A stretch of DNA of 64,000 bases from Acetobacter sp. (GTDB lineage Bacteria > Pseudomonadota > Alphaproteobacteria > Acetobacterales > Acetobacteraceae). The position numbers were made by a program, and so were the translations under genes. This document shows positions 16,491 to 24,048 of the stretch, one piece after another (within the stretch, counting starts at the first letter, position 1; each line of letters begins with the position of its first letter). The stretch spans positions 372,001 to 436,000 of the forward strand of contig NZ_JAKVME010000001.1 in NCBI RefSeq assembly GCF_022483985.1, written 5' to 3'. The notes beneath the pieces were generated by a model. That model was given only the letters and a program-made list of their open reading frames with translations. It made no database searches and was not told the DNA's origin.

Positions 16491-17753
16491 ATGAGTGTAA
16501 CCTTATTTCATCAGGCATTCGGACAGGCGCTTTTCGAAGCCCTGCACGCAATGAGTTTTGACGGGCTGGGCATGACGCGTCCTTCCTTCAGCGAGAAGGA
16601 AAATGAAGCGCACGAGATGCTTTGTGTGATCGCACGCGAACATGGACTGGAAATTCGACGGGACTGGGCCTGTAACCTGTATCTGACGCTTCCAGGTCGT
16701 GACCGGAGCAAGCCTGCCGTCATGACTGGTTCTCACATGGACACGGTCCCTTCGGGCGGTAATTACGATGGCGCTGCGGGCGTCGTGGCCGGTCTGTCCG
16801 TCCTGTGCCGTTGGGTGAGGGACGGATTTACGCCTGAACGGGATGTCACCGTCATGGCGACCCGTGCGGAAGAGAGTGTCTGGTTCCCTGTGTCCTATAT
16901 CGGCAGCAGGACAGCTTTCGATTTGCTGACAGAAAAGGACCTTCAGGCCAGACGCTCCGATACAGGCCGAAGCTTGGCGGAGCATATGGCGGAATGCGGC
17001 GGGGAACCGCAATGGCCACATGCGGGTATTCTGCAACCCGAAAAAATAGACTGTTTTGTTGAGTTGCATATAGAGCAAGGCCCTGTTCTGCCCAGTAATA
17101 ATGCCGTTATCGGCGTGGTGTCAGGAATTTGTGGCAGCATGCGTTATCGCCATGCCAGTATACTGGGGCAGTACGCTCATTCGGGGGCGACACCCCGCCA
17201 GTTCAGGGCCGATACGGTGGTGGCTATGGCGGATCTTGTGACTACGCTACAGGCATACTGGGAGCAGATGGAGAGTAATGGCAAGGCCATGACTCTGACC
17301 TTCGGTGTCTGTCATACCGATGCACAGCAGGCCAATTTTAGCGCTGTTGCGGGCAAGGTTTCGTTCTCGCTTGACGTCAGATCACAGGATACGGATCTGC
17401 TGGGCGAAGTCGATCGGCATATTCAGCAGGTCGTGCAGGATGTGGGCACGCGCCATAATGTAAAAATTGATCTGGGCGAGCGCACAGGCAGTGCCCCGGC
17501 GCTCATGGATGCAACGCTCCAGAGTCTGGCGTTTGATGTGAGCCGGGAGCTGAAGATTCCCGCGATCAGCATGGCAAGTGGTGCAGGACACGATGCCGCA
17601 ACCTTCGCCAACCGCGACATTCCAACGGAAATGCTGTTTGTCCGGAATGAAAATGGCAGCCACAATCCCTACGAACATCTCGAAATGACCGATTTTGCTG
17701 CTGCGACTTCCGTTCTGGATGGCGTTCTTAAACTTCGTGCGGAAAGGATCTGA
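16491..17753 (+). CDS. M20-family amidohydrolase (allantoate amidohydrolase / N-carbamoyl-L-amino-acid hydrolase type)
   Basis: Predicted 420-residue binuclear-zinc amidohydrolase of the hydantoinase/carbamoylase family. These remove a carbamoyl or ureido group from allantoate, ureidoglycine, beta-ureidopropionate or N-carbamoyl amino acids. Metal ligands are visible: His82 in GSHMDTVPSGGNYDG, Asp93, the Glu pair in ATRAEESVWFP, His in ELHIEQGPVL and His in HNPYEHLEM. QYAHSGATPRQFRAD and SGAGHDAATFA are family blocks. The ATG at 16491 is preferred over 16404, which would overlap the LysR gene. It is 3 bases from the next gene. In this island it could process the ring-opened product, freeing ammonia and CO2. 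Which ureide is used cannot be read from sequence. Confidence 0.88.
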   Translation: MSVTLFHQAFGQALFEALHAMSFDGLGMTRPSFSEKENEAHEMLCVIAREHGLEIRRDWACNLYLTLPGRDRSKPAVMTGSHMDTVPSGGNYDGAAGVVAGLSVLCRWVRDGFTPERDVTVMATRAEESVWFPVSYIGSRTAFDLLTEKDLQARRSDTGRSLAEHMAECGGEPQWPHAGILQPEKIDCFVELHIEQGPVLPSNNAVIGVVSGICGSMRYRHASILGQYAHSGATPRQFRADTVVAMADLVTTLQAYWEQMESNGKAMTLTFGVCHTDAQQANFSAVAGKVSFSLDVRSQDTDLLGEVDRHIQQVVQDVGTRHNVKIDLGERTGSAPALMDATLQSLAFDVSRELKIPAISMASGAGHDAATFANRDIPTEMLFVRNENGSHNPYEHLEMTDFAAATSVLDGVLKLRAERI

Positions 17754-17756
17754 TTG

Positions 17757-19073
17757 ATGCGTTTGGCTCTGACCGGAGATTCCATTCTCTTTCGTCGTCT
17801 GAACAGCCAGCGGGATGCCGCCATTGCTCCTCTGTTTGATCTGATCCGCGAATGTGATATCAGTTTTACAAATCTTGAGTTTGTAGCAAATGATTTTGAA
17901 GGTGATCCGGCGCTGGATCATGGCGGCACGCATTTCGGGGCCCCGTGCTGGGTGCTGGATGAACTGAATGACGCCGGATTCAATCTGTACGCCGCAGCAA
18001 CCAACCACAGTCTTGATTACAGCATATCCGGCCTGCGTAAGATGATGCAGGCTCTGGATGAGCGGGAGATGGTCTACGCGGGTGTTGGCGTCAACCTTGA
18101 GGAGGCGCGCAGGCCCGCATATACCACAACACCGGCGGGAACGGTGGCGCTGGTATCCTGCACTTCCACTTTTGCGCGTGGGCAGGAAGCCGCCGCCCAG
18201 ACAGGCCTCATGGCGGGGCGGCCGGGCGTCAATCCGCTGCACTTCAGCAAAACGTATCAGGTCACACCGGAAGAAATCGCGCAATTGCGCGGCATTTATG
18301 AGCGTCTGGGCTTGCAGGATATTCTGGATGAGAAAATCCGGCAGGGTTTCTCCTTCCACCCTCCCAAGGGCACATTACCCTTTGATGGGCTTCAATTTAC
18401 AACTGGCGACCAGACCCGTGTGCAGACCCGCGCGAACCAGCAGGATCTTGCCGATATTGTAAAATGGATTGAAGAAGCAAAGCTTGTTTCTGATGTGGTT
18501 GTCGTCAGCATTCACGCGCATGAGAGTGATTACAACGCACAGGGAACTCCGGATATCGAAGTCCCGGCTGCTTTTCTGCGTGAATTCACGCACACAGTCG
18601 TCGATGCCGGAGCATCGGTTGTTGTCTGTCACGGCCCGCATTTGCTGCGAGGGATCGAGATTTACAAAAATACCCCGATCTTTCACGGAATGGGAAATTT
18701 TATCGGACAGAATGAACTGGTGTCCCGTCTGCCGATGGATTCATACAGTGCTTTTCGTTACACACCGGATATGACGCCGCACCGGCTTTATAAGGGGCGG
18801 AGCGAGAATGATACGAAAGGCTTTCCGTCGGATCAGAGATTTTGGGATAGCATGCTTCCTGTCTGCCATTTTGAAGAGGGTGTTCTTAAAGCGGTGGATG
18901 TTCATCCTGTGACGCTCGGACTGGGGCTTTCTGCGCATAAACGCGGCGTGCCTTATCTGGCGAAAGATGCCGACAGCCATCGTGTTCGGGAGAAAATCAA
19001 GGATTTGTCCGCGCCTTATGGTACATCCTTCGGTGTGGGCGATGGCTATATGACGCTCAGATTCGACCAGTGA
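17757..19073 (+). CDS. CapA/PgsA-family metallophosphatase-like protein
   Basis: Predicted 438-residue protein of the CapA (poly-gamma-glutamate synthesis) family, a calcineurin-like fold. Family motifs: LALTGDSILFRR at the N-terminus, DISFTNLEFV, YAAATNHSLDYSISGLRKM (usually ANNHxxDxG), VVSIHAHESDYN, and VVVCHGPHLLRGIEIYKNTPIFHGMGNFI near the C-terminus. There is no signal peptide or membrane anchor, unlike capsule CapA, so it is probably cytoplasmic. Translation likely begins at ATG 17757 with GGAAAGGA 9 bases upstream, 3 bases after the amidohydrolase stop. Linked to an amidohydrolase and 5-oxoprolinase genes, it may act on a gamma-glutamyl or related amide rather than on a polymer. That is inference. 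Confidence 0.85.
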   Translation: MRLALTGDSILFRRLNSQRDAAIAPLFDLIRECDISFTNLEFVANDFEGDPALDHGGTHFGAPCWVLDELNDAGFNLYAAATNHSLDYSISGLRKMMQALDEREMVYAGVGVNLEEARRPAYTTTPAGTVALVSCTSTFARGQEAAAQTGLMAGRPGVNPLHFSKTYQVTPEEIAQLRGIYERLGLQDILDEKIRQGFSFHPPKGTLPFDGLQFTTGDQTRVQTRANQQDLADIVKWIEEAKLVSDVVVVSIHAHESDYNAQGTPDIEVPAAFLREFTHTVVDAGASVVVCHGPHLLRGIEIYKNTPIFHGMGNFIGQNELVSRLPMDSYSAFRYTPDMTPHRLYKGRSENDTKGFPSDQRFWDSMLPVCHFEEGVLKAVDVHPVTLGLGLSAHKRGVPYLAKDADSHRVREKIKDLSAPYGTSFGVGDGYMTLRFDQ

Positions 19074-19128
19074 GCAGGCATGGAAATTTCTGTAAACAGT
19101 AGCAGGGCGATGCCGCTCTAACTCTTTG

Positions 19129-19181
19129 TTTGTCGAGCAACTTTATCCGATCAGACAACCGCATCTGCCCGGATGTTGCTC
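19129..19181. repeat. 53-bp palindromic intergenic repeat, copy 1
   Basis: This 53-base stretch matches 53438-53490 without gaps at 42 of 53 positions, mostly transitions. It folds as GAGCAAC...GTTGCTC, then ATCCG...CGGAT, then CAGA...TCTG at the tip. Differences between the copies keep the pairs (G-U replaces A-U or G-C). It lies between the CapA-like gene and the FAH-family gene. The preceding bases (GCCGCTCTAACTCTTTGTTT) resemble the left part of dispersed alphaproteobacterial extragenic palindromes as I remember them. Confidence 0.7.
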
Positions 19182-19294
19182 TAACCAGACCAGTGTTTCA
19201 CAGGACCGCAGCTATACCTGACGCATGTGGTCCTTGTTCTGGTTGGTGCGCGTATTTCTGCATGTGTTTTTTCTCTGGTTCCGGAGTATTGCCT

Positions 19295-19987
19295 ATGACT
19301 GAGAAAGCATCTTTCCTGTTTCCTCCTACGATTTCAGCACTGCCAATCGAGGGGCTGGACGTAAAATTTCCGGTCGGACGGATCTGGTGTGTTGGACGCA
19401 ACTACGCGGAGCACAGCCGGGAAATGAGGAGCGACCCCGAGCGAAACCCGCCGTTCTTTTTTACAAAACCGTCTGACAACATAAGCACTCTTTCTGTGCT
19501 GCCGTTCCCGCCGCAAACACAGAAACTCCATTATGAGGTGGAACTGGTGGTGGCGCTCAATGCTGGCGGCACCAATCTGTCGCCGGAAGAAAGTCGCAGG
19601 CTGATCTATGGTTACGCCGTGGGTCTGGATATGACCCGACGAGACATGCAGGAGGCGGCCAAAAACAACCGGCATCCGTGGAGCCTGTCCAAGGGATTCG
19701 ATAACGCCTGTCCCATTTCCGCTATTCGTCCGGCCAGTCTGGTAGGTGAGGTGGAACAGAGTCTTCTCACCCTGACGGTCAATGGCGACATCCGGCAATC
19801 CGGGCGAATAAGCGATATGATCTGGTCGATACCGGACATGATCTCTGTGCTGTCGTATAGTGTTACACTGCGTGCGGGTGACCTTATCATGACAGGCACA
19901 CCAGCGGGTGTCGGTCAGGTCAATGTTCATGATATTCTGGAAGCCAGATGCGAAAATGTTGGTGAACTGACAGTCAGTTATGAATGA
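19295..19987 (+). CDS. Fumarylacetoacetate hydrolase (FAH) family protein
   Basis: Predicted 230-residue enzyme of the FAH superfamily (fumarylpyruvate hydrolase, acylpyruvase, oxaloacetate decarboxylase). Typical blocks: IWCVGRNYAEHSREM, PPFFFTKPSDNIS, LHYEVELVVALN (metal-binding Glu pair), IYGYAVGLDMTRRDMQ (metal Asp), SKGFDNACPI and LSYSVTLRAGDLIMTGTPAGVGQV. The ATG at 19295 has GGAG 8 bases upstream; the longer frame from 19130 would add a Cys-rich stretch that also runs through the palindromic repeat and is not FAH-like. It hydrolyses a C-C bond in a 2,4-dioxo acid or decarboxylates an oxo-acid. It is the last plus-strand gene of the island and may finish the degradation pathway. Confidence 0.9.
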   Translation: MTEKASFLFPPTISALPIEGLDVKFPVGRIWCVGRNYAEHSREMRSDPERNPPFFFTKPSDNISTLSVLPFPPQTQKLHYEVELVVALNAGGTNLSPEESRRLIYGYAVGLDMTRRDMQEAAKNNRHPWSLSKGFDNACPISAIRPASLVGEVEQSLLTLTVNGDIRQSGRISDMIWSIPDMISVLSYSVTLRAGDLIMTGTPAGVGQVNVHDILEARCENVGELTVSYE

Positions 19988-20088
19988 CGATCGGGTGGTG
20001 GAGTGAATTGGACTACCATCAGCAGATAATATCGAGGGGGGCTATAAAATCATTTCCCGGATTTTGAATTGATTGTTTGTTTTGCAAT

Positions 20089-20116
20089 GTATCAGTTGAT
20101 TTTTATCAATTGATAC
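20089..20116. other. Inverted repeat upstream of the aldo/keto reductase
   Basis: GTATCAGTTGAT and ATCAATTGATAC form a 12-bp stem (one G-U) with a TTTT loop, in a 229-bp AT-rich gap, 100 bases before the reductase start. No T run follows. It may be an operator or the terminator of the FAH-family gene. Confidence 0.45.
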
Positions 20117-20216
20117 GATTGGATAATTTGACGGAAAAATCATCAGCCTCCCTTGCGATGGTCCCCCAAGCGCTGCTTATCTCCTGCGGGAACTCATCCG
20201 GACAGGAGACAGCAAC

Positions 20217-21263
20217 GTGAAACAACGCGAACTTGGCCGAACCGGCATCCTTGTCAGTGAAATCTGTCTCGGCACGATGACATTCGGTCAGCAGAACACG
20301 GAAGCGGAAGGTCATGCCCAGCTTGATCTTGCGATCGACAGAGGCATCAACTTCATTGATACGGCAGAGCTGTATTCCATTCCCCCGAGAGCCGAGACTT
20401 TTGGTGCGACGGAACGGATTGTAGGAAGCTGGCTGGCCAAAACCGGACGTCGTGACCAGATCATTCTTGCCACCAAGGTCGTGGGTCGCAGTCCGATGGA
20501 ATGGTTTCGTCCCGGCGGCGAGGAAACCCGTCTCTCACCGCGTCAGATCCGTTATGCGCTGGAAGGCTCTCTGAAGCGGCTGGGTACGGACTATGTGGAC
20601 CTCTACCAGCTTCACTGGCCGGATCGTCGGGTCAATCTGTTCGGAGCCGGAGGCACGACATTCGAAAAACCGTCTGCTGATGATGAAGTGCCGTTTGAGG
20701 AAACGCTGGGGGTGCTGGGCGACCTCGTGACGGAAGGCAAAATCCGGCATGTCGGGCTGTCCAATGAAACCTCGTGGGGCGTTGCGAAATGTCTGGAAGC
20801 ATCCCGTCAGGGGGCGCCGCGTGTGGTGTCGATCCAGAATGCCTATAATCTGATCAACCGGACATTCGAACTGGGGCTCGCCGAATTCGCCCTGCGCGAA
20901 CAGGTTGGGCTGCTGGCATATTCCCCTCTGGCTCAGGGTTATCTGACAGGAAAATACCTGGACGGCGCACGGCCAGCCGGCGCACGCACCACCCTGTTCA
21001 ACCGTGGACAGCGCTACGAAAAGCCGGGCGTGGATGACGCCATTCGGGCCTACCTCGTTCTGGCGCGGGAATTCGGGATCGATCCGGTGCAGCTTGCAGT
21101 GGCGTTTGTGACGTCACGATCCTTTGTCACCTCCAATATCATCGGCGCAACCAGCATCGCCCAGTTGCAGACGATTCTCGGGTCTGTGGATGTCGAGATT
21201 GCGCCAGAACTGGAAAGCCGGATCAACGACATTCATCAGGTCCACAACAACCCGGCTCCCTGA
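20217..21263 (+). CDS. tas: Aldo/keto reductase, Tas family
   Basis: Predicted 348-residue NADPH-dependent aldo/keto reductase, closely patterned on E. coli Tas. Evidence: KQRELGRTGILVSEICLGTMTFGQQNTEAEGHAQLD, FIDTAELYSIPPRAETFGATE with the catalytic Asp and Tyr, LATKVVG with the active-site Lys, YVDLYQLHWPDRRVNLFG with the active-site His, IRHVGLSNETSWGV, SIQNAYNLINRTFE, and LLAYSPLAQGYLTGKYLDGARPAGARTTLF. It ends in HQVHNNPAP as Tas does (HQVYTYPAP). The start is GTG with CAGGAGAC just upstream. It reduces an aldehyde or ketone of unknown identity. A broken copy of its first 20 codons and leader lies at 2699-2812, so this segment has been duplicated or moved. Confidence 0.92.
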   Translation: MKQRELGRTGILVSEICLGTMTFGQQNTEAEGHAQLDLAIDRGINFIDTAELYSIPPRAETFGATERIVGSWLAKTGRRDQIILATKVVGRSPMEWFRPGGEETRLSPRQIRYALEGSLKRLGTDYVDLYQLHWPDRRVNLFGAGGTTFEKPSADDEVPFEETLGVLGDLVTEGKIRHVGLSNETSWGVAKCLEASRQGAPRVVSIQNAYNLINRTFELGLAEFALREQVGLLAYSPLAQGYLTGKYLDGARPAGARTTLFNRGQRYEKPGVDDAIRAYLVLAREFGIDPVQLAVAFVTSRSFVTSNIIGATSIAQLQTILGSVDVEIAPELESRINDIHQVHNNPAP

Positions 21264-21405
21264 TCTGCTAACTGAAGGGGTGTCTTCCGGCGGCGGCTGG
21301 CCTAACATGACGGACAGGACCGAAACTGCCTCCCGATCAGGCTGTTCTGATGGGGAAGCGGAGGTGATCTCCGCACAGTGACCGTCATTTGAAGGAGTGC
21401 GTGAT

Positions 21406-21738
21406 ATGGAAAATCCGCTAGAAGACTCGCCGCAGCGCGACGCCAGAATCAAGGCCAGAGCCAACGAGATGTGGGTTGCCGACGGCAAGCCGACCTGTGG
21501 TCCGGAAGGTTATCTGGAAGCCGCGACGGATCTGGTCGGGATGGAACTCAACCCGGACGCGGGAGAAATCCCGGTCGAGTTTCCCGTGCCGCTGGCTCCG
21601 AACGGCCAGCCGATCGAAAATGCGAAAATTCAGGAAAATCTAGGCAATCCCGGCGGCAGCATGGACGAACTGGACGACAGGCAGGAAGTGCCGTTTGGTA
21701 CACGTGCTGAAGAAGGCAAGGCGCTGAAAGACTCCTGA
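21406..21738 (+). CDS. Small acidic protein with DUF2934-like N-terminus
   Basis: Predicted 110-residue soluble, acidic protein. RDARIKARANEMWVADGKPTCGPEGYLEAA resembles the DUF2934 motif (short helix, then a W..DG.P.G...), a domain of unknown function common in Proteobacteria. The remainder is Pro-, Glu- and Asp-rich and probably disordered. The ATG at 21406 has GAAGGAG 8 bases upstream and is preferred to the GTG inside that site. It stands between the tas-like reductase and oligopeptidase B on the same strand. No function can be assigned; members are often stress-related by context only. Confidence 0.75.
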   Translation: MENPLEDSPQRDARIKARANEMWVADGKPTCGPEGYLEAATDLVGMELNPDAGEIPVEFPVPLAPNGQPIENAKIQENLGNPGGSMDELDDRQEVPFGTRAEEGKALKDS

Positions 21739-21812
21739 CGCACGGTTTTTCGATACATGCATGGCTGAATCCCGTCTGGTGACAGGGTGTTCGTTAAGCC
21801 ATCCTGTGCAAG

Positions 21813-21844
21813 AATGGCCTTCTGGTAGTCACTGGAAGGCCATT
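21813..21844 (+). promoter_or_regulatory. Hairpin covering the ribosome binding site of oligopeptidase B
   Basis: AATGGCCTTC pairs perfectly with GAAGGCCATT across a 12-base loop. The right arm includes most of the GGAAGG ribosome binding site (21834-21839), and the ATG follows 3 bases later. No T run follows, so it is unlikely to be a terminator. It could lower or control translation. Confidence 0.5.
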
Positions 21845-21847
21845 TGC

Positions 21848-23956
21848 ATGTCCGCAATCCCCGTACCTCCCGTCGCTCACAAGAACCCGCGTCGCATCAA
21901 GCAACTCGGCCGTTCCCGTGTGGACGACTATGCGTGGATGAAGGACGATAACTGGCAGGCCGTTCTGCGTGATCCGGCCCTGCTGCGCCCGGAAATTGCC
22001 GAGCATCTCCGTGCGGAAAATGCCTACTCTGACGCTGTGCTTGCTTCTACCAGCGCGTTGCAGAGCGACATCGTCGCCGAGATGAAAGGGCGTCTCAAGG
22101 AAGACGACTCTTTCCCGCCACTTCCGCACGGAAGCTGGCGCTATGGTGTCCGCTATGAGGCCGGGTCCCAGTATCCTCGGTATGTTCGCCATGCGGAAGG
22201 TCATCCGGATACGGAAGAAGTGCTGCTCGATGCGGATAGCCGGGCAAAGGATCAGCCCTATTACGCGGCACGCGGCGCAACTCATAGTCCGGACCACCGG
22301 CTGTTTGCATGGGCGGAAGACACGCAGGGGTCAGAAATCTACACCATTCGTGTGCGCGACCTGACCACAGGTGAGATGCTGCCTGTCGAGATAGCGAACT
22401 GTTCAGGAGAATTCACCTTTTCTCCCGATACGCGTTTCATTTTCTGGACCTGTCGGGATGATAACGGTCGTCCGGTGCGGATTTATCGCCGGGCGCTGAC
22501 CGGGAGCGACGATGTTCTGGTGTATGATGAGCCGGACTCGGGTTTTTTTGTCGGAGTAAGCGCGGCGCGTTCCGGCAAATGGATTGTCATCAGCACCAAT
22601 GATCATGACACGTCGGAAAACTGGATCATTCCCGGCAGTGACCCGGAGGCGTCGCCTGTGTGTGTCGCCCGTCGTGAAAAGGGGCTGATGTATGAACTGT
22701 CCCATTGGGGAGACAGGTTTGTCATTCGCACGAATGCCGATGGGGCGACGGACTTCAAGCTGATGACAGTCGCCGATGGGACGGCCGATGGAGCGATTGG
22801 TGAACGTTCGGCGTGGCGTGAGCATGTGCCTTACCGCGCAGGGCACTACGTCACGGGCGCGGTCTGCTTTTCCGGGCATCTGGTCTGGACCGAGCGGGTG
22901 AATGCGAACCTTGTCATCGTGATCGAAGACGCCGCGGGTAAACGGCATCAGATTGCGACGGATGAAGACGCCTACACACTCTCGCTCGATGGCTCCTACG
23001 AGTTCGAGACGACGGAACTCCGCTATTCCTACCAGTCGCCGACCACGCCGCGTCAGTGGTTTTCCTACGACATGGAGGACCGCACGCGGCATCTGCTGAA
23101 GATGCAGGACGTTCCGTCGGGTCATGATCCGGAGCACTATCGGACGAAGCGTCTCATGGCCAGAGCGCCGGATGGCGAACTCGTGCCGATCACGCTGCTA
23201 TGGCACCGGGACACGCCGGAGGGCCAACCCGCGCCGATGCTGCTTTATGGTTATGGCTCCTATGGCATTTCCATTGACCCGACATTCTCGACCCGTAACC
23301 TGAGTCTGGTCGATCGTGGCTGGGTCTATGCCATCGCGCATATCCGGGGCGGTTCGGAAAAGGGCTGGGACTGGTTCCTTGGCGGGCGAGGGGAGCACAA
23401 GGAAAACACGTTCACGGATTTCATCGCCTGTGCTGACCATCTGATCGGGCAGGGCTGGACGGATGCCGGTCGTATTGTGGCGGATGGCCGCTCGGCAGGC
23501 GGCATGCTCATGGGGGCGATCGCCAACATGCGTCCGGACCTGTTCGCAGGGATCGTCGCGGTTGTGCCGTTTGTGGATGTGCTGAACACCATGTCGGACG
23601 ACAGTCTGCCGCTGACGCCGCCGGAGTGGCCGGAATGGGGGAACCCGCTGGTTGATGAAAAAGCCTATGACCGGATTGCCGGTTATTCACCCTATGATCA
23701 GATTACTGCAAAACCCTATCCGGCGATCTTCGCCATTGGCGGCCTGACGGACCCCCGCGTGACTTACTGGGAGCCCGCCAAATGGATTGCGAAGCTTCGG
23801 GACCATTCTGTCTCAGACAGTCCACTTCTGCTGAGGATCAACATGGAAGCGGGACATGGCGGCGCGTCCGGACGCTTCAAGGCGCTTGATGAAGCCGCCC
23901 TGATTCATGCGTTCGCGATCTGGGCAGAAGCGCGTGGCCGACAGGTGAGCGCGTGA
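21848..23956 (+). CDS. ptrB: Oligopeptidase B (S9A serine peptidase)
   Basis: Predicted 702-residue serine peptidase of the prolyl oligopeptidase family, which cuts short peptides after basic residues in the cytoplasm. The N-terminal beta-propeller spans about residues 70-410 (DDYAWMKDDNW, LFAWAEDTQGSEIYTIRVRD, FIFWTCRDDNGRPVRIYR). The alpha/beta-hydrolase domain has PMLLYGYGSYGISIDPTF, AIAHIRGGSEKGWDWF, the nucleophile Ser549 in DGRSAGGMLMGA, Asp635 in GLTDPRVTYWEP and His670 in EAGHGGASGR. Length fits PtrB (about 690). The ATG at 21848 has GGAAGG 8 bases upstream; the frame extends further up but without family sequence. The ribosome binding site is inside a 10-bp hairpin, unusual for a housekeeping peptidase. 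Confidence 0.92.
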   Translation: MSAIPVPPVAHKNPRRIKQLGRSRVDDYAWMKDDNWQAVLRDPALLRPEIAEHLRAENAYSDAVLASTSALQSDIVAEMKGRLKEDDSFPPLPHGSWRYGVRYEAGSQYPRYVRHAEGHPDTEEVLLDADSRAKDQPYYAARGATHSPDHRLFAWAEDTQGSEIYTIRVRDLTTGEMLPVEIANCSGEFTFSPDTRFIFWTCRDDNGRPVRIYRRALTGSDDVLVYDEPDSGFFVGVSAARSGKWIVISTNDHDTSENWIIPGSDPEASPVCVARREKGLMYELSHWGDRFVIRTNADGATDFKLMTVADGTADGAIGERSAWREHVPYRAGHYVTGAVCFSGHLVWTERVNANLVIVIEDAAGKRHQIATDEDAYTLSLDGSYEFETTELRYSYQSPTTPRQWFSYDMEDRTRHLLKMQDVPSGHDPEHYRTKRLMARAPDGELVPITLLWHRDTPEGQPAPMLLYGYGSYGISIDPTFSTRNLSLVDRGWVYAIAHIRGGSEKGWDWFLGGRGEHKENTFTDFIACADHLIGQGWTDAGRIVADGRSAGGMLMGAIANMRPDLFAGIVAVVPFVDVLNTMSDDSLPLTPPEWPEWGNPLVDEKAYDRIAGYSPYDQITAKPYPAIFAIGGLTDPRVTYWEPAKWIAKLRDHSVSDSPLLLRINMEAGHGGASGRFKALDEAALIHAFAIWAEARGRQVSA

Positions 23957-24048
23957 CAGGAGCGGTCCTGCGTGGCATTGGCGTTTATCTGATCCACGGA
24001 TTTTGCCGAGGCTGTCCGGGGAGCAATGGCTTGAGGGAAGATAGCTGA

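Noticed and set aside
19130..19294. N-terminal extension of the FAH-family gene
   Set aside because: It runs through the palindromic repeat and is Cys-rich, unlike FAH proteins; a good ribosome binding site precedes 19295.
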